64,000 bases of DNA from Alkalispirochaeta americana (GTDB lineage: Bacteria; Spirochaetota; Spirochaetia; DSM-27196; Alkalispirochaetaceae): assembly GCF_900156105.1 (NCBI RefSeq), contig NZ_FTMS01000003.1:124001-188000 (forward strand), given 5' to 3'. A program made the translations under genes and the position numbers. A model generated the notes under the pieces. It searched no databases, was not told the DNA's origin, and worked only from the letters and a program-made list of their open reading frames with translations. This document shows, in pieces, positions 26,675 through 35,616 of the stretch (positions within the stretch are counted from its first letter, which is position 1; the number at the start of each line of letters is the position of its first letter).

Positions 26675-27262
26675 TTAAGAAATATCCCAATCCGTATGTC
26701 TATTCCTTGACCAGCGGATATACTTCATCAACTCCCGATTTACTGTGCTACAATCAAATTTTTCACTATCAAAATCGCCGTCGGACCATTGCATATAGTG
26801 ATCATGTTCCTCGTGATCAGGGTCTTTTATCGCGTCGCAGAATTCAAGGTAGCCGGGGACGCTGCCGACATCTTCCGGCGGACAAGCTCGCATGCCCTCA
26901 AGGCACACGATCTCTGTAGGTAATTCCGGATTAAAATAGTTGCTTTTCTCAAGAACCACTTCATGTCTCCAGCTGTCCCCGAAGTCATAGAGATAGTGAA
27001 ACCTGCGTCCGCTCTGTTTTATAAGATTGCCAAGATGATATCTGCCGCATGTCAGCCCGTCTTCTTTCGATTCCGGATACTCGGTATATCTTTTTTGGCC
27101 TATGGTGAATTCGTGCAGATGACTGTCGGTCCAGCCCATAATGATCTGAATAACATCATGGAGCCGGTCCAAAGTTATGTTTGACGGCACAACAAAACGC
27201 CGCCATATTGCAGGCTCGATATCAAGAAGTTGTATTTTTAGCAGATAATTTCTTTCGCTCAT
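26675..27262 (-). CDS. Plasmid pRiA4b ORF-3-like protein
   Basis: Protein of 195 residues in the plasmid pRiA4b ORF-3-like family (also found as a passenger in IS1096-type elements). Recognisable parts are LLDIEPAIWRRFVVPSNIT, LHDVIQIIMGWTDSHLHEF and the YDFGDSWRHEVVLE motif, with a conserved CPPEDVGSVPGY region after it. Its function is not known. It overlaps the preceding gene by four bases (ATGA), so the two are co-translated. Codon use and base composition are more A/T-rich than in the surrounding genes, which suggests horizontal acquisition. Confidence 0.85.
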   Translation of the reverse strand: MSERNYLLKIQLLDIEPAIWRRFVVPSNITLDRLHDVIQIIMGWTDSHLHEFTIGQKRYTEYPESKEDGLTCGRYHLGNLIKQSGRRFHYLYDFGDSWRHEVVLEKSNYFNPELPTEIVCLEGMRACPPEDVGSVPGYLEFCDAIKDPDHEEHDHYMQWSDGDFDSEKFDCSTVNRELMKYIRWSRNRHTDWDIS

Positions 27263-28626
27263 TTCTTCTCCTCATATTTCGACCAAAAGCTGTGTTTGCG
27301 GGCATGGTTCTGCATAATCTGCTTTTTAAACTCGACATGGCGATTGAAATTCTTCCAGTCGTCAACATATTTTGCCATCTTGTTCAACTTCTTTAGATAT
27401 CTGACACCATGGGGATAGGATTTAGTATAGCCCCGATCCAGAATAGATACCAGCAAACTCCGGTAAATGAGGCTGGCCGCAAGATGTCGTTCTTCTGATT
27501 CCATGTTTTCTGCCAAGGGGATCAGACTTCCGTAAAAGTTCCCGTCAAGCTGTCCGGCTCGCTCCATGAGGTATTCCTCGGCTTCCTTGATTTTTCCGAT
27601 TTCGATCAGAAACCCGGCATCCGATGTGGAAAGGGTCTCGTTTTTTAGGATTTGTGTCACCTCGGCGGTAATGACCTCGTCCCTTCTGTCATGACCAATC
27701 ACATCAAGAAGAGCCTGCAGGGTATCCGTGGAATGGAAGGATTTGAATTTCCTGTAAAGAATTTCTGTCAGTTTTTCTGAGTCGCCCTGCCTCTCATAAA
27801 TTTCCAGCAGAATTTTTTCCCGCTCATATGCCTGAAATGTTTCCTCCTCCGAGACCTTTTTAAGCCATGAATGAGCTGCTTCAACATCTCCGCTTTCCAG
27901 ATATACCCGGGCTATATCGATGAAAGCTGCCGTGGAGAGCTTGCCCCATGAAGCAATTCGGGTCTGTTCAAACAGTTTGGCATCTTTGATCTGTCTGGCC
28001 AGGGATTCAATAAGGATCAGGTGATGTCGCCTGTCATGTTCCTCATTTTCTTTATCAGCCCGCTGTTGAAGCGTGGAAATCATTTGTCGGATAGCATCTT
28101 CAGGCAAGCATTCTCTGGCGCAGTCAATCAAAATGTTCCTGATACCGTAATCATCGTTTTTATTCACTTTCAGAATGATTTCGACAACTTTATCCTTATC
28201 AGCACAACGTGAGGCATAATCAACAAAAAGATCTTTGGCATCAAAGCGGAAAATATCACCGATATGCCCATTGGAATCATCGCATATTTCAAAGATGGCA
28301 CTGTCAGCCTCAAAGAAAGAGGCAGCCATTTCCGTACCGGTAAGTGGATCCTCCACACCGGCTTTTAAATCCTGCAGAAGCATTCCAAGTTCCCTGGCAA
28401 ATCCGGCGGCACCGCGCCAATCGATAGAGCAGCTGAACCGCTTCAAATCTGATATTTTCTCCTTGAATCGCTGAGTGTTTTCCTTCGGCGAGGCGATCAG
28501 TCGTTCTATTAAATCATCAGCTTCATCAGAACTGCCGGCAAGATCCAGGAGTGCGTCGGCAAGAACTTCAATCCCCTGATCAATCAATTTGTCCCTGCGG
28601 TTATCCCTTGAGTATTTCATCACCAT
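27259..28626 (-). CDS. DUF6880-like repeat protein
   Basis: Predicted cytoplasmic, all-helical protein of 455 residues resembling the family annotated as DUF6880. The N-terminal part (RDKLIDQGIEVLADALLDLA, ATDDLIERL-type helix) and FEADSAIFEICDDSNGHIGD with FRFDAKDLFVDYASRC are the regions I recognise. The rest looks like TPR/HEAT-type helical repeats (ARVYLESGDVEAAHSWLKK). It has no catalytic motif. The start could be ATG 28626 or 28620, and no Shine-Dalgarno is evident. It is coupled to the pRiA4b-like gene and shares its A/T-rich composition. Confidence 0.75.
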   Translation of the reverse strand: MVMKYSRDNRRDKLIDQGIEVLADALLDLAGSSDEADDLIERLIASPKENTQRFKEKISDLKRFSCSIDWRGAAGFARELGMLLQDLKAGVEDPLTGTEMAASFFEADSAIFEICDDSNGHIGDIFRFDAKDLFVDYASRCADKDKVVEIILKVNKNDDYGIRNILIDCARECLPEDAIRQMISTLQQRADKENEEHDRRHHLILIESLARQIKDAKLFEQTRIASWGKLSTAAFIDIARVYLESGDVEAAHSWLKKVSEEETFQAYEREKILLEIYERQGDSEKLTEILYRKFKSFHSTDTLQALLDVIGHDRRDEVITAEVTQILKNETLSTSDAGFLIEIGKIKEAEEYLMERAGQLDGNFYGSLIPLAENMESEERHLAASLIYRSLLVSILDRGYTKSYPHGVRYLKKLNKMAKYVDDWKNFNRHVEFKKQIMQNHARKHSFWSKYEEKK

Positions 28627-28789
28627 TTTTATTATTCTGCTTCGGCATAAAATTTGTAAATCGGATTGATTTTATCATGGAAAGTCTTGTTGGCGAAGAA
28701 CAACGGGCTCTTGGATGACGTCCATTCCCTTGCGACTCGGGGCTGCGGATGTTTTCTTGTCCGCACAGCCTTTCTGTAATCCCTTCCGG

Positions 28790-28818
28790 TTGCCTGCCGT
28801 GTAACCCCATGGTAACGT
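28790..28818 (+). promoter_or_regulatory. tetR promoter with GTAAC-N6-GTAAC operator (leaderless start)
   Basis: TTGCCT (28790-28795), 17 bases and TAACGT (28813-28818) lie six bases before ATG 28825. GTAAC at 28801 and 28812 fills the spacer. The same geometry recurs at the nitroreductase promoter, so this is a likely autoregulatory operator. Confidence 0.65.
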
Positions 28819-28824
28819 GTTGTT

Positions 28825-29466
28825 ATGGCAACAGGAACACCGTCTTCATCAAACGGACGAAATCGAGTAGCCACGGAGCAACGGCTGGTACAGGCAACGA
28901 TCGATCTGATCCGCGATCGAGGTTTCGACGCAGTTGGCGTAAACGCTATAGCCGAACAGGCCGGGGTGAGTAAAGTGCTCATCTACCGGTATTTTGGAGA
29001 CTACTCCGGGCTGCTTCGTGCGGTGGCCGAAGAGCTTAAGGGCTTTGATCCGGACTTTGCATCGTCCGTGATGGAACGCCTTGGAGAGAACGCCACGCCC
29101 GGTTCCATCATGCATTCCACCGTGATGGCGCTTCGGGAAATGATCTCGCGCAACGAGATTATCAAGACCCTCCTGGTGTGGGAACTCTCTGCGAAAAATG
29201 AGTTAACCGACGCCCTCTGTGAAAGCCGGGAGAAGATCGGTCTGAAACAGACAGAACAGTTCGAGAAATTTCTCTCCTCCAATCGTCCCGATGAAGAAAT
29301 CGATCTCCAGGCACTCCTCGCCCTTGTTACTGCGGGAGTCTACTACCTGACCCTCCGGTCCGATACCGTGCAAGTCTTCAACGGTGTCGATATACAGAGC
29401 GATGAGGGCTGGCATCGTATCGCCCAGGTCATCAGCGACCTTATAAATCGACCTCCCTCGGATTGA
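28825..29466 (+). CDS. TetR-family transcriptional regulator
   Basis: Dimeric DNA-binding repressor of 213 residues. The N-terminal helix-turn-helix domain is typical (ATEQRLVQATIDLIRDRGFD, NAIAEQAGVSKVLIYRYFGD); the C-terminal ligand domain is divergent. No Shine-Dalgarno is present before ATG 28825 and the promoter puts the transcript start at the ATG. It is followed by the nitroreductase gene in the same direction, whose promoter carries the same operator motif, so it probably represses itself and that gene. The ligand is unknown. Confidence 0.9.
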   Translation: MATGTPSSSNGRNRVATEQRLVQATIDLIRDRGFDAVGVNAIAEQAGVSKVLIYRYFGDYSGLLRAVAEELKGFDPDFASSVMERLGENATPGSIMHSTVMALREMISRNEIIKTLLVWELSAKNELTDALCESREKIGLKQTEQFEKFLSSNRPDEEIDLQALLALVTAGVYYLTLRSDTVQVFNGVDIQSDEGWHRIAQVISDLINRPPSD

Positions 29467-29501
29467 GGAAATCTCCCCCAGCACGAAGGCAGGGACGACT
29501 C

Positions 29502-29555
29502 TTGACTAATTTGTAACCACCCGGTAACATATGGCGCAAGTAACTTGGTAGTAAC
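29502..29555 (+). promoter_or_regulatory. Nitroreductase promoter with two TetR-type operator sites
   Basis: TTGACT (29502-29507), 17 bases and TAACAT (29525-29530). GTAAC pairs spaced 11 bases apart occur at 29513/29524, inside the spacer, and at 29540/29551, just after the predicted start. The first pair sits at exactly the same distance from the -35 as the pair in the tetR promoter. Confidence 0.65.
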
Positions 29556-29568
29556 ATTTGGAGGGGGT

Positions 29569-30729
29569 ATGGCCAACGTATCGTTGAGAGGAGTTCTCCC
29601 GCTGTGTGCAATTCTGTGCATTCTGACGGTTGTGTTTGCAGGAGGGTGTGCCGGTTCACCAGATAAAATTGGAGAGGTTCTGGCGGACGATATCCGGGTG
29701 GAAACAGTGGAGTGGGCACGGCTCGCCCAGAGCGCTCATAACTATCAGCCCTGGCAGGTGAGGCTCGACCCACTTTTCCGCGATAGAATGAGGCTCTTCA
29801 TAGAACCTGATAGACTCCTGCCCGAAACCGACCCCCGGGGACGCCAGACCATGGTCTCGCTGGGGCACTTCCTCGCGGTGGTCGAGGCCCGCGCTGCGCA
29901 GCTTGGCTACCGTGCCGCGATTGATCTGTTTCCCAAGGGTGGCGAGAGCCTGTGTGATTTCTCGAGAGTGCCCGTTGCCCTCATTACCTTCACGCGCCTC
30001 GGGCAGGTCCATTCGGAACGTGCCGTTGCTGCCGACATCGACGCCCTGACCACGGCAACGGTGAAATATCGCTATCGCCCTGCCGCTCTCGGGCCAGAGC
30101 TTGTGGAAAGAATCACCTCCTATGCGGGCAGTGTGGAGTCTGGTCTGCGCGTGGATGTTGTAACGGACCCGGATAAGGTGGCCTGGCTGAATCGCCTGTC
30201 GATAGAGGCCTTCACCATTGAGATGGAGCATGAGGCTACCCTGATCGAGACCTACGAAAGCGTCCGTTGGAACGGCCGCGAACGGCGCCGGCACCCCTAC
30301 GGTCTGGCTTTCACCGCGAACTTTCCCCATCGCTCACTTTGGATGATTGACGCCCTGATGACGATCCGGTCCCAGAGACCGGAGGCCTTCGGGCGCAGCG
30401 GAGTCCGCATGTTCACCAGAGCACTGGAGGAGATCAACACCTACATCATTCTTGCTACTGAGGATAACAGCCGTCGTTCCCAGGTCGAGGCCGGAATGGT
30501 GCTGCAAGCCATGTGGATGGACCTGCACGCTACAGGTCATGTGGCGCTGGCGATTTCCCAGCCCCTGCAGGAATATGCAGAAGTGGCCGATCTCTATGCC
30601 GAGGTGCACCATCGGCTGGCCCCGGATGGAGAAACCCTGCAGTTGTTTCTGGCGGTGGCTCGCCCCCGGGGAGGGCAGCATCTGTTCAGTCCCCGATTTT
30701 CCGCCTCGGATATTATCATTCGGTCATAG
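29569..30729 (+). CDS. Acg-like nitroreductase-fold lipoprotein
   Basis: Predicted lipoprotein of 386 residues. A signal peptide with lipobox FAGGC-A near residue 28 is followed by a nitroreductase-fold domain of the Acg type: AQSAHNYQPWQVRL resembles the flavin-contact motif of the family, followed by RLLPETDPRGRQTMVSLGHF and RRRHPYGLAF. FMN-dependent reduction of nitro or quinone compounds is the family role, but Acg members may instead bind flavin without activity. Export is unusual for a flavin enzyme. ATG 29569 follows GGAGG. It is likely controlled by the upstream TetR protein. Confidence 0.8.
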   Translation: MANVSLRGVLPLCAILCILTVVFAGGCAGSPDKIGEVLADDIRVETVEWARLAQSAHNYQPWQVRLDPLFRDRMRLFIEPDRLLPETDPRGRQTMVSLGHFLAVVEARAAQLGYRAAIDLFPKGGESLCDFSRVPVALITFTRLGQVHSERAVAADIDALTTATVKYRYRPAALGPELVERITSYAGSVESGLRVDVVTDPDKVAWLNRLSIEAFTIEMEHEATLIETYESVRWNGRERRRHPYGLAFTANFPHRSLWMIDALMTIRSQRPEAFGRSGVRMFTRALEEINTYIILATEDNSRRSQVEAGMVLQAMWMDLHATGHVALAISQPLQEYAEVADLYAEVHHRLAPDGETLQLFLAVARPRGGQHLFSPRFSASDIIIRS

Positions 30730-30762
30730 CCTATGGCCCATAGCCCATAGCCCATAGCCCAA
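30728..30762. repeat. Tandem heptamer repeat after the nitroreductase gene
   Basis: CCCATAG is repeated three times, plus an inverted variant CTATGG, directly after the stop codon. CTATG and CATAG can pair, so it may form alternative small hairpins between the convergent genes. Confidence 0.6.
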
Positions 30763-30771
30763 GGGGGATCG

Positions 30772-33012
30772 CTACATGGAATCATCCAGGTCAGGGTGAT
30801 AATCTTTCCTGGGAGAGAGGTGTAGACGTAATGCGTCGTGGGTCTTCCCGGACTCAACGGGCTTGCTCAGAAAGTCATCTACGCCAGCGGCAAAACACTT
30901 TTCCTTTTCTTCTTTTAAGGCGCCGGCGGTCAGGGCGATGATGGGAACGTGCAATCCCGTTGCGGCTTCTATCTGTCGAATGCGTCGGGTTGCTCCCAGC
31001 CCGTCAAGCTCTGGCATCTGCACATCCATCAGAACCAAATCGGGCCCTTTGGTTTTATACAGTTCAACAGCTTCCAGGCCATTTGCCGCTTCAAAGATCT
31101 CTGCCCTGGGCATGATTCGTTCGATTATCCGCTTTATGAGAAGCATGTTCATTGAAACGTCTTCTGCAATCACTATCCTCACGGATTCCGTTATCTGGGT
31201 CTCTTGCGTTGCCCCCGAAACCTGTTGCGTCTGCTCGGAGATTTCCCTCTCCGGCTCATGCAGATTACGAAGGTAACTGAATAAATCGCTACTCTTCACC
31301 GGTTTGCTCAAGCGGTAGCGCACACCCAGTTCATCGCACGCCTTGTACATCTCTGGATCTTCCGAGGATGAGTGAAGCAGGATTATCGGCTGTTTTGTGG
31401 CGCTCAGCTCCAGTTTTTCACGAATCCTGCGGATAGTTTCAAGCCCGTCAATGTGGGGCATATTGTAATCACAGATGATCACATCAAAGGGCGGGGATGT
31501 TTCCAGTCGTTCGAGTGCCTCGAGGCCGTTATCGCAGGAGTCGGTTTCTATGTGCCACTGCTCCAGCATATGTTCCAGAATCAGCCGATTATTGGCATTG
31601 TCGTCGATGATTAAACATCGCTTCACCTGTTGAATCCGGGTAGCATCAAGCGGTTCGCCATCTTCAACGGCGGTGCAAATATCAAAAGAAAAGGTCGTGC
31701 CCACATCGGGTGTGCTCTTGACAGTAATTGTACTCCCCATCTTTCCGGCTATCATCTGGGAAATGATCAGCCCCAGCCCGGTGCCGCCGAAGGTGCGGGT
31801 GGTGGAGCTGTCGGCCTGGGAGAAGGCCTTGAAGAGCTTTTCCTGCTGAGTGTCGCTGATTCCAATGCCTGTATCCCGTACGGAAAAGAAAATTTGTCCC
31901 CTTCCGTGGTCCATCTTCTGGAATCCAACTTTGAGCTCAACTTCTCCTTCTTTAGTGAACTTGACCGCGTTCCCCAAGAGATTAGCCAGAATTTGTTTGA
32001 GGCGGACAGGATCAACAAGAGCAAAGCGGGGCATGGTCAGATCAATGTTCAGAAGCACCTCGAGATTCTTTTTTCCCGCGGCGAGTTTCACGATATCCAC
32101 GCTGTTTTCCAGAAGCTCAATCATGTCGGTTTTGACAGTTTCCAGTTCCAGCATACCCGCTTCTATTTTGGAGAAATCCAGAATGTCGTTGATGATCCCG
32201 AGCAGGGTGTGACCAGACACGTTGGCGCTGCTCACATACTGCTGCTGCACCGGGCTAAGCGGTGTATTTTTCAGCAGGTCAGTGAAGCCGATAACGCCAT
32301 TGAGGGGTGTGCGAATCTCATGGCTCATATTGGCCAGGAATTCCGATTTTGCCGTGCTGGCGGCCTCGGCCTGCTCCCTGGCGATTTGCAGGTCCATTTC
32401 CGCACGCTTGATTTTTCCGGTAAGGATAATCCCCAGAAAGGTGATGAAGAAGGCAAAAATGACAAGGGCAAGGTCTATCACCCGTTGACGGGCAATCATG
32501 GTGTCATTTCCCTGCTGATACAAACCCGTGACAAGGTGAAACTCGTCTTTCAGCGCCATGGCTGCATCGGTGATCCTTCGCAGATATTTCTCCTCCCCTG
32601 GTTCCTGGAGGAGCAGGATCGTGCTTTGAATGTAGGAACCTACCTGATCTTCCATGCCAATCAGGTAGTCCCGGATTTCCGGAAGGTGATTTGGTGCAAG
32701 CTGCAGCGCCCTGTCTCCGTACCTCAGGGCTCGGGCAAACTGCCGGTAGATGGAAATCTCCTCCTCCAGAATAGATGCCAGCGAGTGCTGAACCTCTGGA
32801 TGTTCCTCTGCCGTGGCGCTCGAGTGGAGTTGCTGGGCATAATTTGCGATCAGCATGGTGCGCATGCGCTGAGAACCAGCCATGTTAATCGCCTCGCTGA
32901 AGAAGGAGCGCTCCGGGCTTCTGTAAATCGAGTATCCGATGCCTGCAATGAAGGGTAAAAATGATAATACCAGAACCAGCAGGTTCTTTGTGGCAATTGA
33001 TTTATGTTTCAT
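30772..33012 (-). CDS. Hybrid sensor histidine kinase with PilJ-type sensor and two receiver domains
   Basis: Membrane-bound hybrid kinase of 746 residues. Order: TM segment (about 10-28); periplasmic PilJ-like four-helix sensor with [19 protein letters not shown] segment near 180-200; HisKA with [12 protein letters not shown]; HATPase_c with [16 protein letters not shown] and GGTGLGL; receiver 1 (phospho-Asp in [10 protein letters not shown]); and receiver 2 ([11 protein letters not shown]). No HPt domain is present, so phosphotransfer must use a separate protein. PilJ/NarX-like sensors often respond to nitrate, nitrite or pili-associated signals. No Shine-Dalgarno was seen at ATG 33012. It lies downstream of the spermidine-synthase-like gene on the same strand. 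Confidence 0.92.
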   Translation of the reverse strand: MKHKSIATKNLLVLVLSFLPFIAGIGYSIYRSPERSFFSEAINMAGSQRMRTMLIANYAQQLHSSATAEEHPEVQHSLASILEEEISIYRQFARALRYGDRALQLAPNHLPEIRDYLIGMEDQVGSYIQSTILLLQEPGEEKYLRRITDAAMALKDEFHLVTGLYQQGNDTMIARQRVIDLALVIFAFFITFLGIILTGKIKRAEMDLQIAREQAEAASTAKSEFLANMSHEIRTPLNGVIGFTDLLKNTPLSPVQQQYVSSANVSGHTLLGIINDILDFSKIEAGMLELETVKTDMIELLENSVDIVKLAAGKKNLEVLLNIDLTMPRFALVDPVRLKQILANLLGNAVKFTKEGEVELKVGFQKMDHGRGQIFFSVRDTGIGISDTQQEKLFKAFSQADSSTTRTFGGTGLGLIISQMIAGKMGSTITVKSTPDVGTTFSFDICTAVEDGEPLDATRIQQVKRCLIIDDNANNRLILEHMLEQWHIETDSCDNGLEALERLETSPPFDVIICDYNMPHIDGLETIRRIREKLELSATKQPIILLHSSSEDPEMYKACDELGVRYRLSKPVKSSDLFSYLRNLHEPEREISEQTQQVSGATQETQITESVRIVIAEDVSMNMLLIKRIIERIMPRAEIFEAANGLEAVELYKTKGPDLVLMDVQMPELDGLGATRRIRQIEAATGLHVPIIALTAGALKEEKEKCFAAGVDDFLSKPVESGKTHDALRLHLSPRKDYHPDLDDSM

Positions 33013-33090
33013 ACATCGTGTTTCATGGGGGAAAATCCTGATTTTTACAATCAGCCTAGTAAAGGTGGTGAGTATACTGCAATTTTTCCC

Positions 33091-35616
33091 TCATGGTAAC
33101 AGCTTTTTCGGCTTCTGTCCGTTCCCCCCACCCCCCCAGGCCGACACCGCCACAACCAGATAGGCGCCACAGGAAAGAAACCAGGCCCCTTCCAGGCCAA
33201 TCCGTGCACATACGAGGGTTGTCACCGCCGCAGCGGCCACGGAGCAGGAGCTGTCAATGGCGCAGGCCCAGGGAAGGTGGTCCGTGTGCGATACGGAAAG
33301 ACGCCGCAACCCCAGGGGAAAGATCATTCCCATCACCAACCCTGCCGGAACAAGAGCCGCTGCCAGAATGCCAAGCCCCAGCGCCGAAGATGAGCCCAGT
33401 GCAGCGGCTGTCGCGAACCTCCCCAGACGTGCCCGTACCAGGATGAGTCCTGCCGCAGCCAGAGCCGTCCCCGCCAGAACAGGTCGGGTGGGTTGTACAC
33501 GCCGGGAGAGAAAGCTTCCCGTTCCCGAGCTTGTCAGCAGGAGGGTGAGCACCACAGCGGTCGCTTCCAGGTGGTTTCCCAGGGGCAGCAGGGTCTCCTG
33601 GATCAGGGCGATTTCGGCGACAATGAAGCCTGTTCCTGTTCCTGCAAAATAAAGAAAGGTCCAGAATTTTCTCTCTGATCGCCAGCGTTTCCGTCCGCAC
33701 AGGGGGGCTGCCACCAGAATCAACGCCGCCACCACAGCCTGAAGAGCTGTGAGGAGGGCCACGAAAAATCCGAGCTCGAAGTAGGGGAGGGCCGCCGTAC
33801 CGGCGAAGGCCGCGAGGCGGGGAACTGCCCGAAAGTCGAGAAACTGAAAGAAGAACGGAGCTGTATCGCTTCGGGGCGAGATGTCGAACCAGTAATCCCT
33901 GAGCTCCGGGGACTCCCGAGAGTCCAGAATTGCATCAAGGTTCTCAAAGAAGCCCCCCTCTGCCCTCCGGTGAAACCGTCCGCGTTCACCTGGGTCCAGA
34001 CCGGACAGGATTAGCAGATCGAATCCAAGAGATTCTGCGGTGGTTCGCACTGCCTCTTTCTCCTCCGGGGAAAAGGGTTCTTTGCTGACCAGAACGGTGG
34101 CGGTGTTCCAGCTTTGAATCGCAGCGATGTGATCTGCTGCCGGGGTGTGTCCCTCCGCTTCCAGGGCCGCGACCCAGGTTGTCAACAACCGCAGGGAGAT
34201 CGAGGGAGGATCCTCCAGCCAGAGGGTTGTACTGACCATTCCCCGGGGACTCAGGCGGCGCAGCATCGCCTGAAGCGCCTCCCGGGTGTAGTCGTAGCGG
34301 GGGCTCATGGCTTCTGTTCCAGAGGTCCCCCCGAATCGTCCCAGGTGAGGCGTCACAATAAGATCGTAGTAATCTGTTTTCCGGTTTGGCGAGCTCTGGC
34401 CTGGCGGTTTCCGGCGCTCTAGCCAAGGTCGTATTGCCAGGGAGGTGGTGGATATTCGAGGGTCCTGGTAAAGGTGGTCTATCCATTGAGGGTGCGTTTC
34501 GCGCAGGAGGCGCAGAGCCGGTTTGTGGGATTCCTGGAGAGTGACCTCCTGAACCCCTCGTGCAAGGGCGTGGGCTGCATCGTTGCCTGTTCGCCCCCCC
34601 AGGAGTGCCACCCGCCGGGGAGGGCGAACCTCGTAGGGAATCACCCGGGTGGTGTAGTCCAGAAGGGTTCGGCTCTCTTCTCCTGTCTTTTCTGCGCCAG
34701 CGCTCCCGGCGGTTCCCGGAAGAGAGCCGAAATAGTCTCCGTCATTGAACAGTACCGGTCTTTGGGGCGGTTCATCCAGAAACTGAAGACTCAGTCCCGG
34801 AGCGTAGCGCAGGGCCGGGGCCTGGACCACTGTCAGGTGTCCCTGGGGGGTCGATTCGCTGTAGAGAATCCGGGCCTGAGGGAGCTGGAGTGCTGCACTG
34901 ATATCCTTGTATTGCGAGGGATCGGGAAGCCCGGGAAGGATCAGGGCTGTTCCTGTGAGGAGTATTGCCAGAGTTCCTGGCAGAAGCAAAGCCAGGGTCT
35001 GCGAACGCCTTTGGAGAGGGTGGTTTCCGGCAAGAGCGGCAGGCAGGAGCAGTATAGCGCCTGCCAAGGGAAGCAGCGCCGTGAGTCCCGGCAGCGAGGC
35101 CAGGGGAAACCACCCCAGGGCGGTCAATCCCAGGAGAGCTCCCGCAGCTGATCCTCCAAGATTGGTGGCGTAGAGCGCTCCGATTCGTTCCGGGGTGCGG
35201 AGGAACAAGAGCGTTATGGCCAGGCCTGCGAAGAAGAAGGGCAAGGCGTAGAGGATATAGGTTCCTGCCAGCAGGATTCCCTGGAAGGGATCAAAGAAGA
35301 TAAGGAAGAGATCGAAATGTCCCGAGACCCTGGTAAGGGGAGTGGTGGCAGCCATGGTTGAGCAGGCAAGAAACAGGAGACAGACCAGCGCTCGGGGGCA
35401 GGAACGAAGCAGGAAGGTCTTTCCCAGAAAGGCAACAGTCCCGGCTGCGCCGAAGCCCAGCATGGCCGCCGAGATAACCAGCCCCGTAAAAGGGGCCCCC
35501 TGGGCGGCAGAAAGGAGTCTCATCAGGACTAACTGAAAGGCGATTACCGCAGCCGAGAGAAGGGCCAGTGCGGGGAGTGCTCCGGGGATTTTATTCGGGA
35601 CGGACAAAGGGAACAA
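33091..35616 (-). CDS. Polytopic membrane protein with central spermidine-synthase-like domain
   Basis: Large inner-membrane protein (about 841 residues). About seven N-terminal transmembrane segments (10-230) are followed by a soluble domain (about 240-580) resembling spermidine synthase/class I methyltransferase folds, with the glycine loop VALLGGRTGNDAAHAL, the acidic contact LQESHKPAL, and YDYTREALQAMLRRLSPRG. A second membrane block of about seven segments follows. The function is unknown; fused spermidine-synthase-like membrane proteins are common in environmental bacteria. The start is uncertain: the frame opens with TTG 35616 inside the pcm 3' end (26-base overlap), without a Shine-Dalgarno. 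Confidence 0.75.
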   Translation of the reverse strand: MFPLSVPNKIPGALPALALLSAAVIAFQLVLMRLLSAAQGAPFTGLVISAAMLGFGAAGTVAFLGKTFLLRSCPRALVCLLFLACSTMAATTPLTRVSGHFDLFLIFFDPFQGILLAGTYILYALPFFFAGLAITLLFLRTPERIGALYATNLGGSAAGALLGLTALGWFPLASLPGLTALLPLAGAILLLPAALAGNHPLQRRSQTLALLLPGTLAILLTGTALILPGLPDPSQYKDISAALQLPQARILYSESTPQGHLTVVQAPALRYAPGLSLQFLDEPPQRPVLFNDGDYFGSLPGTAGSAGAEKTGEESRTLLDYTTRVIPYEVRPPRRVALLGGRTGNDAAHALARGVQEVTLQESHKPALRLLRETHPQWIDHLYQDPRISTTSLAIRPWLERRKPPGQSSPNRKTDYYDLIVTPHLGRFGGTSGTEAMSPRYDYTREALQAMLRRLSPRGMVSTTLWLEDPPSISLRLLTTWVAALEAEGHTPAADHIAAIQSWNTATVLVSKEPFSPEEKEAVRTTAESLGFDLLILSGLDPGERGRFHRRAEGGFFENLDAILDSRESPELRDYWFDISPRSDTAPFFFQFLDFRAVPRLAAFAGTAALPYFELGFFVALLTALQAVVAALILVAAPLCGRKRWRSERKFWTFLYFAGTGTGFIVAEIALIQETLLPLGNHLEATAVVLTLLLTSSGTGSFLSRRVQPTRPVLAGTALAAAGLILVRARLGRFATAAALGSSSALGLGILAAALVPAGLVMGMIFPLGLRRLSVSHTDHLPWACAIDSSCSVAAAAVTTLVCARIGLEGAWFLSCGAYLVVAVSAWGGGGNGQKPKKLLP

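Noticed and set aside
30728-30762. CRISPR-like array
   Set aside because: The seven-base units are tandem with no spacers, and no cas genes are present. No other array was seen in the window.
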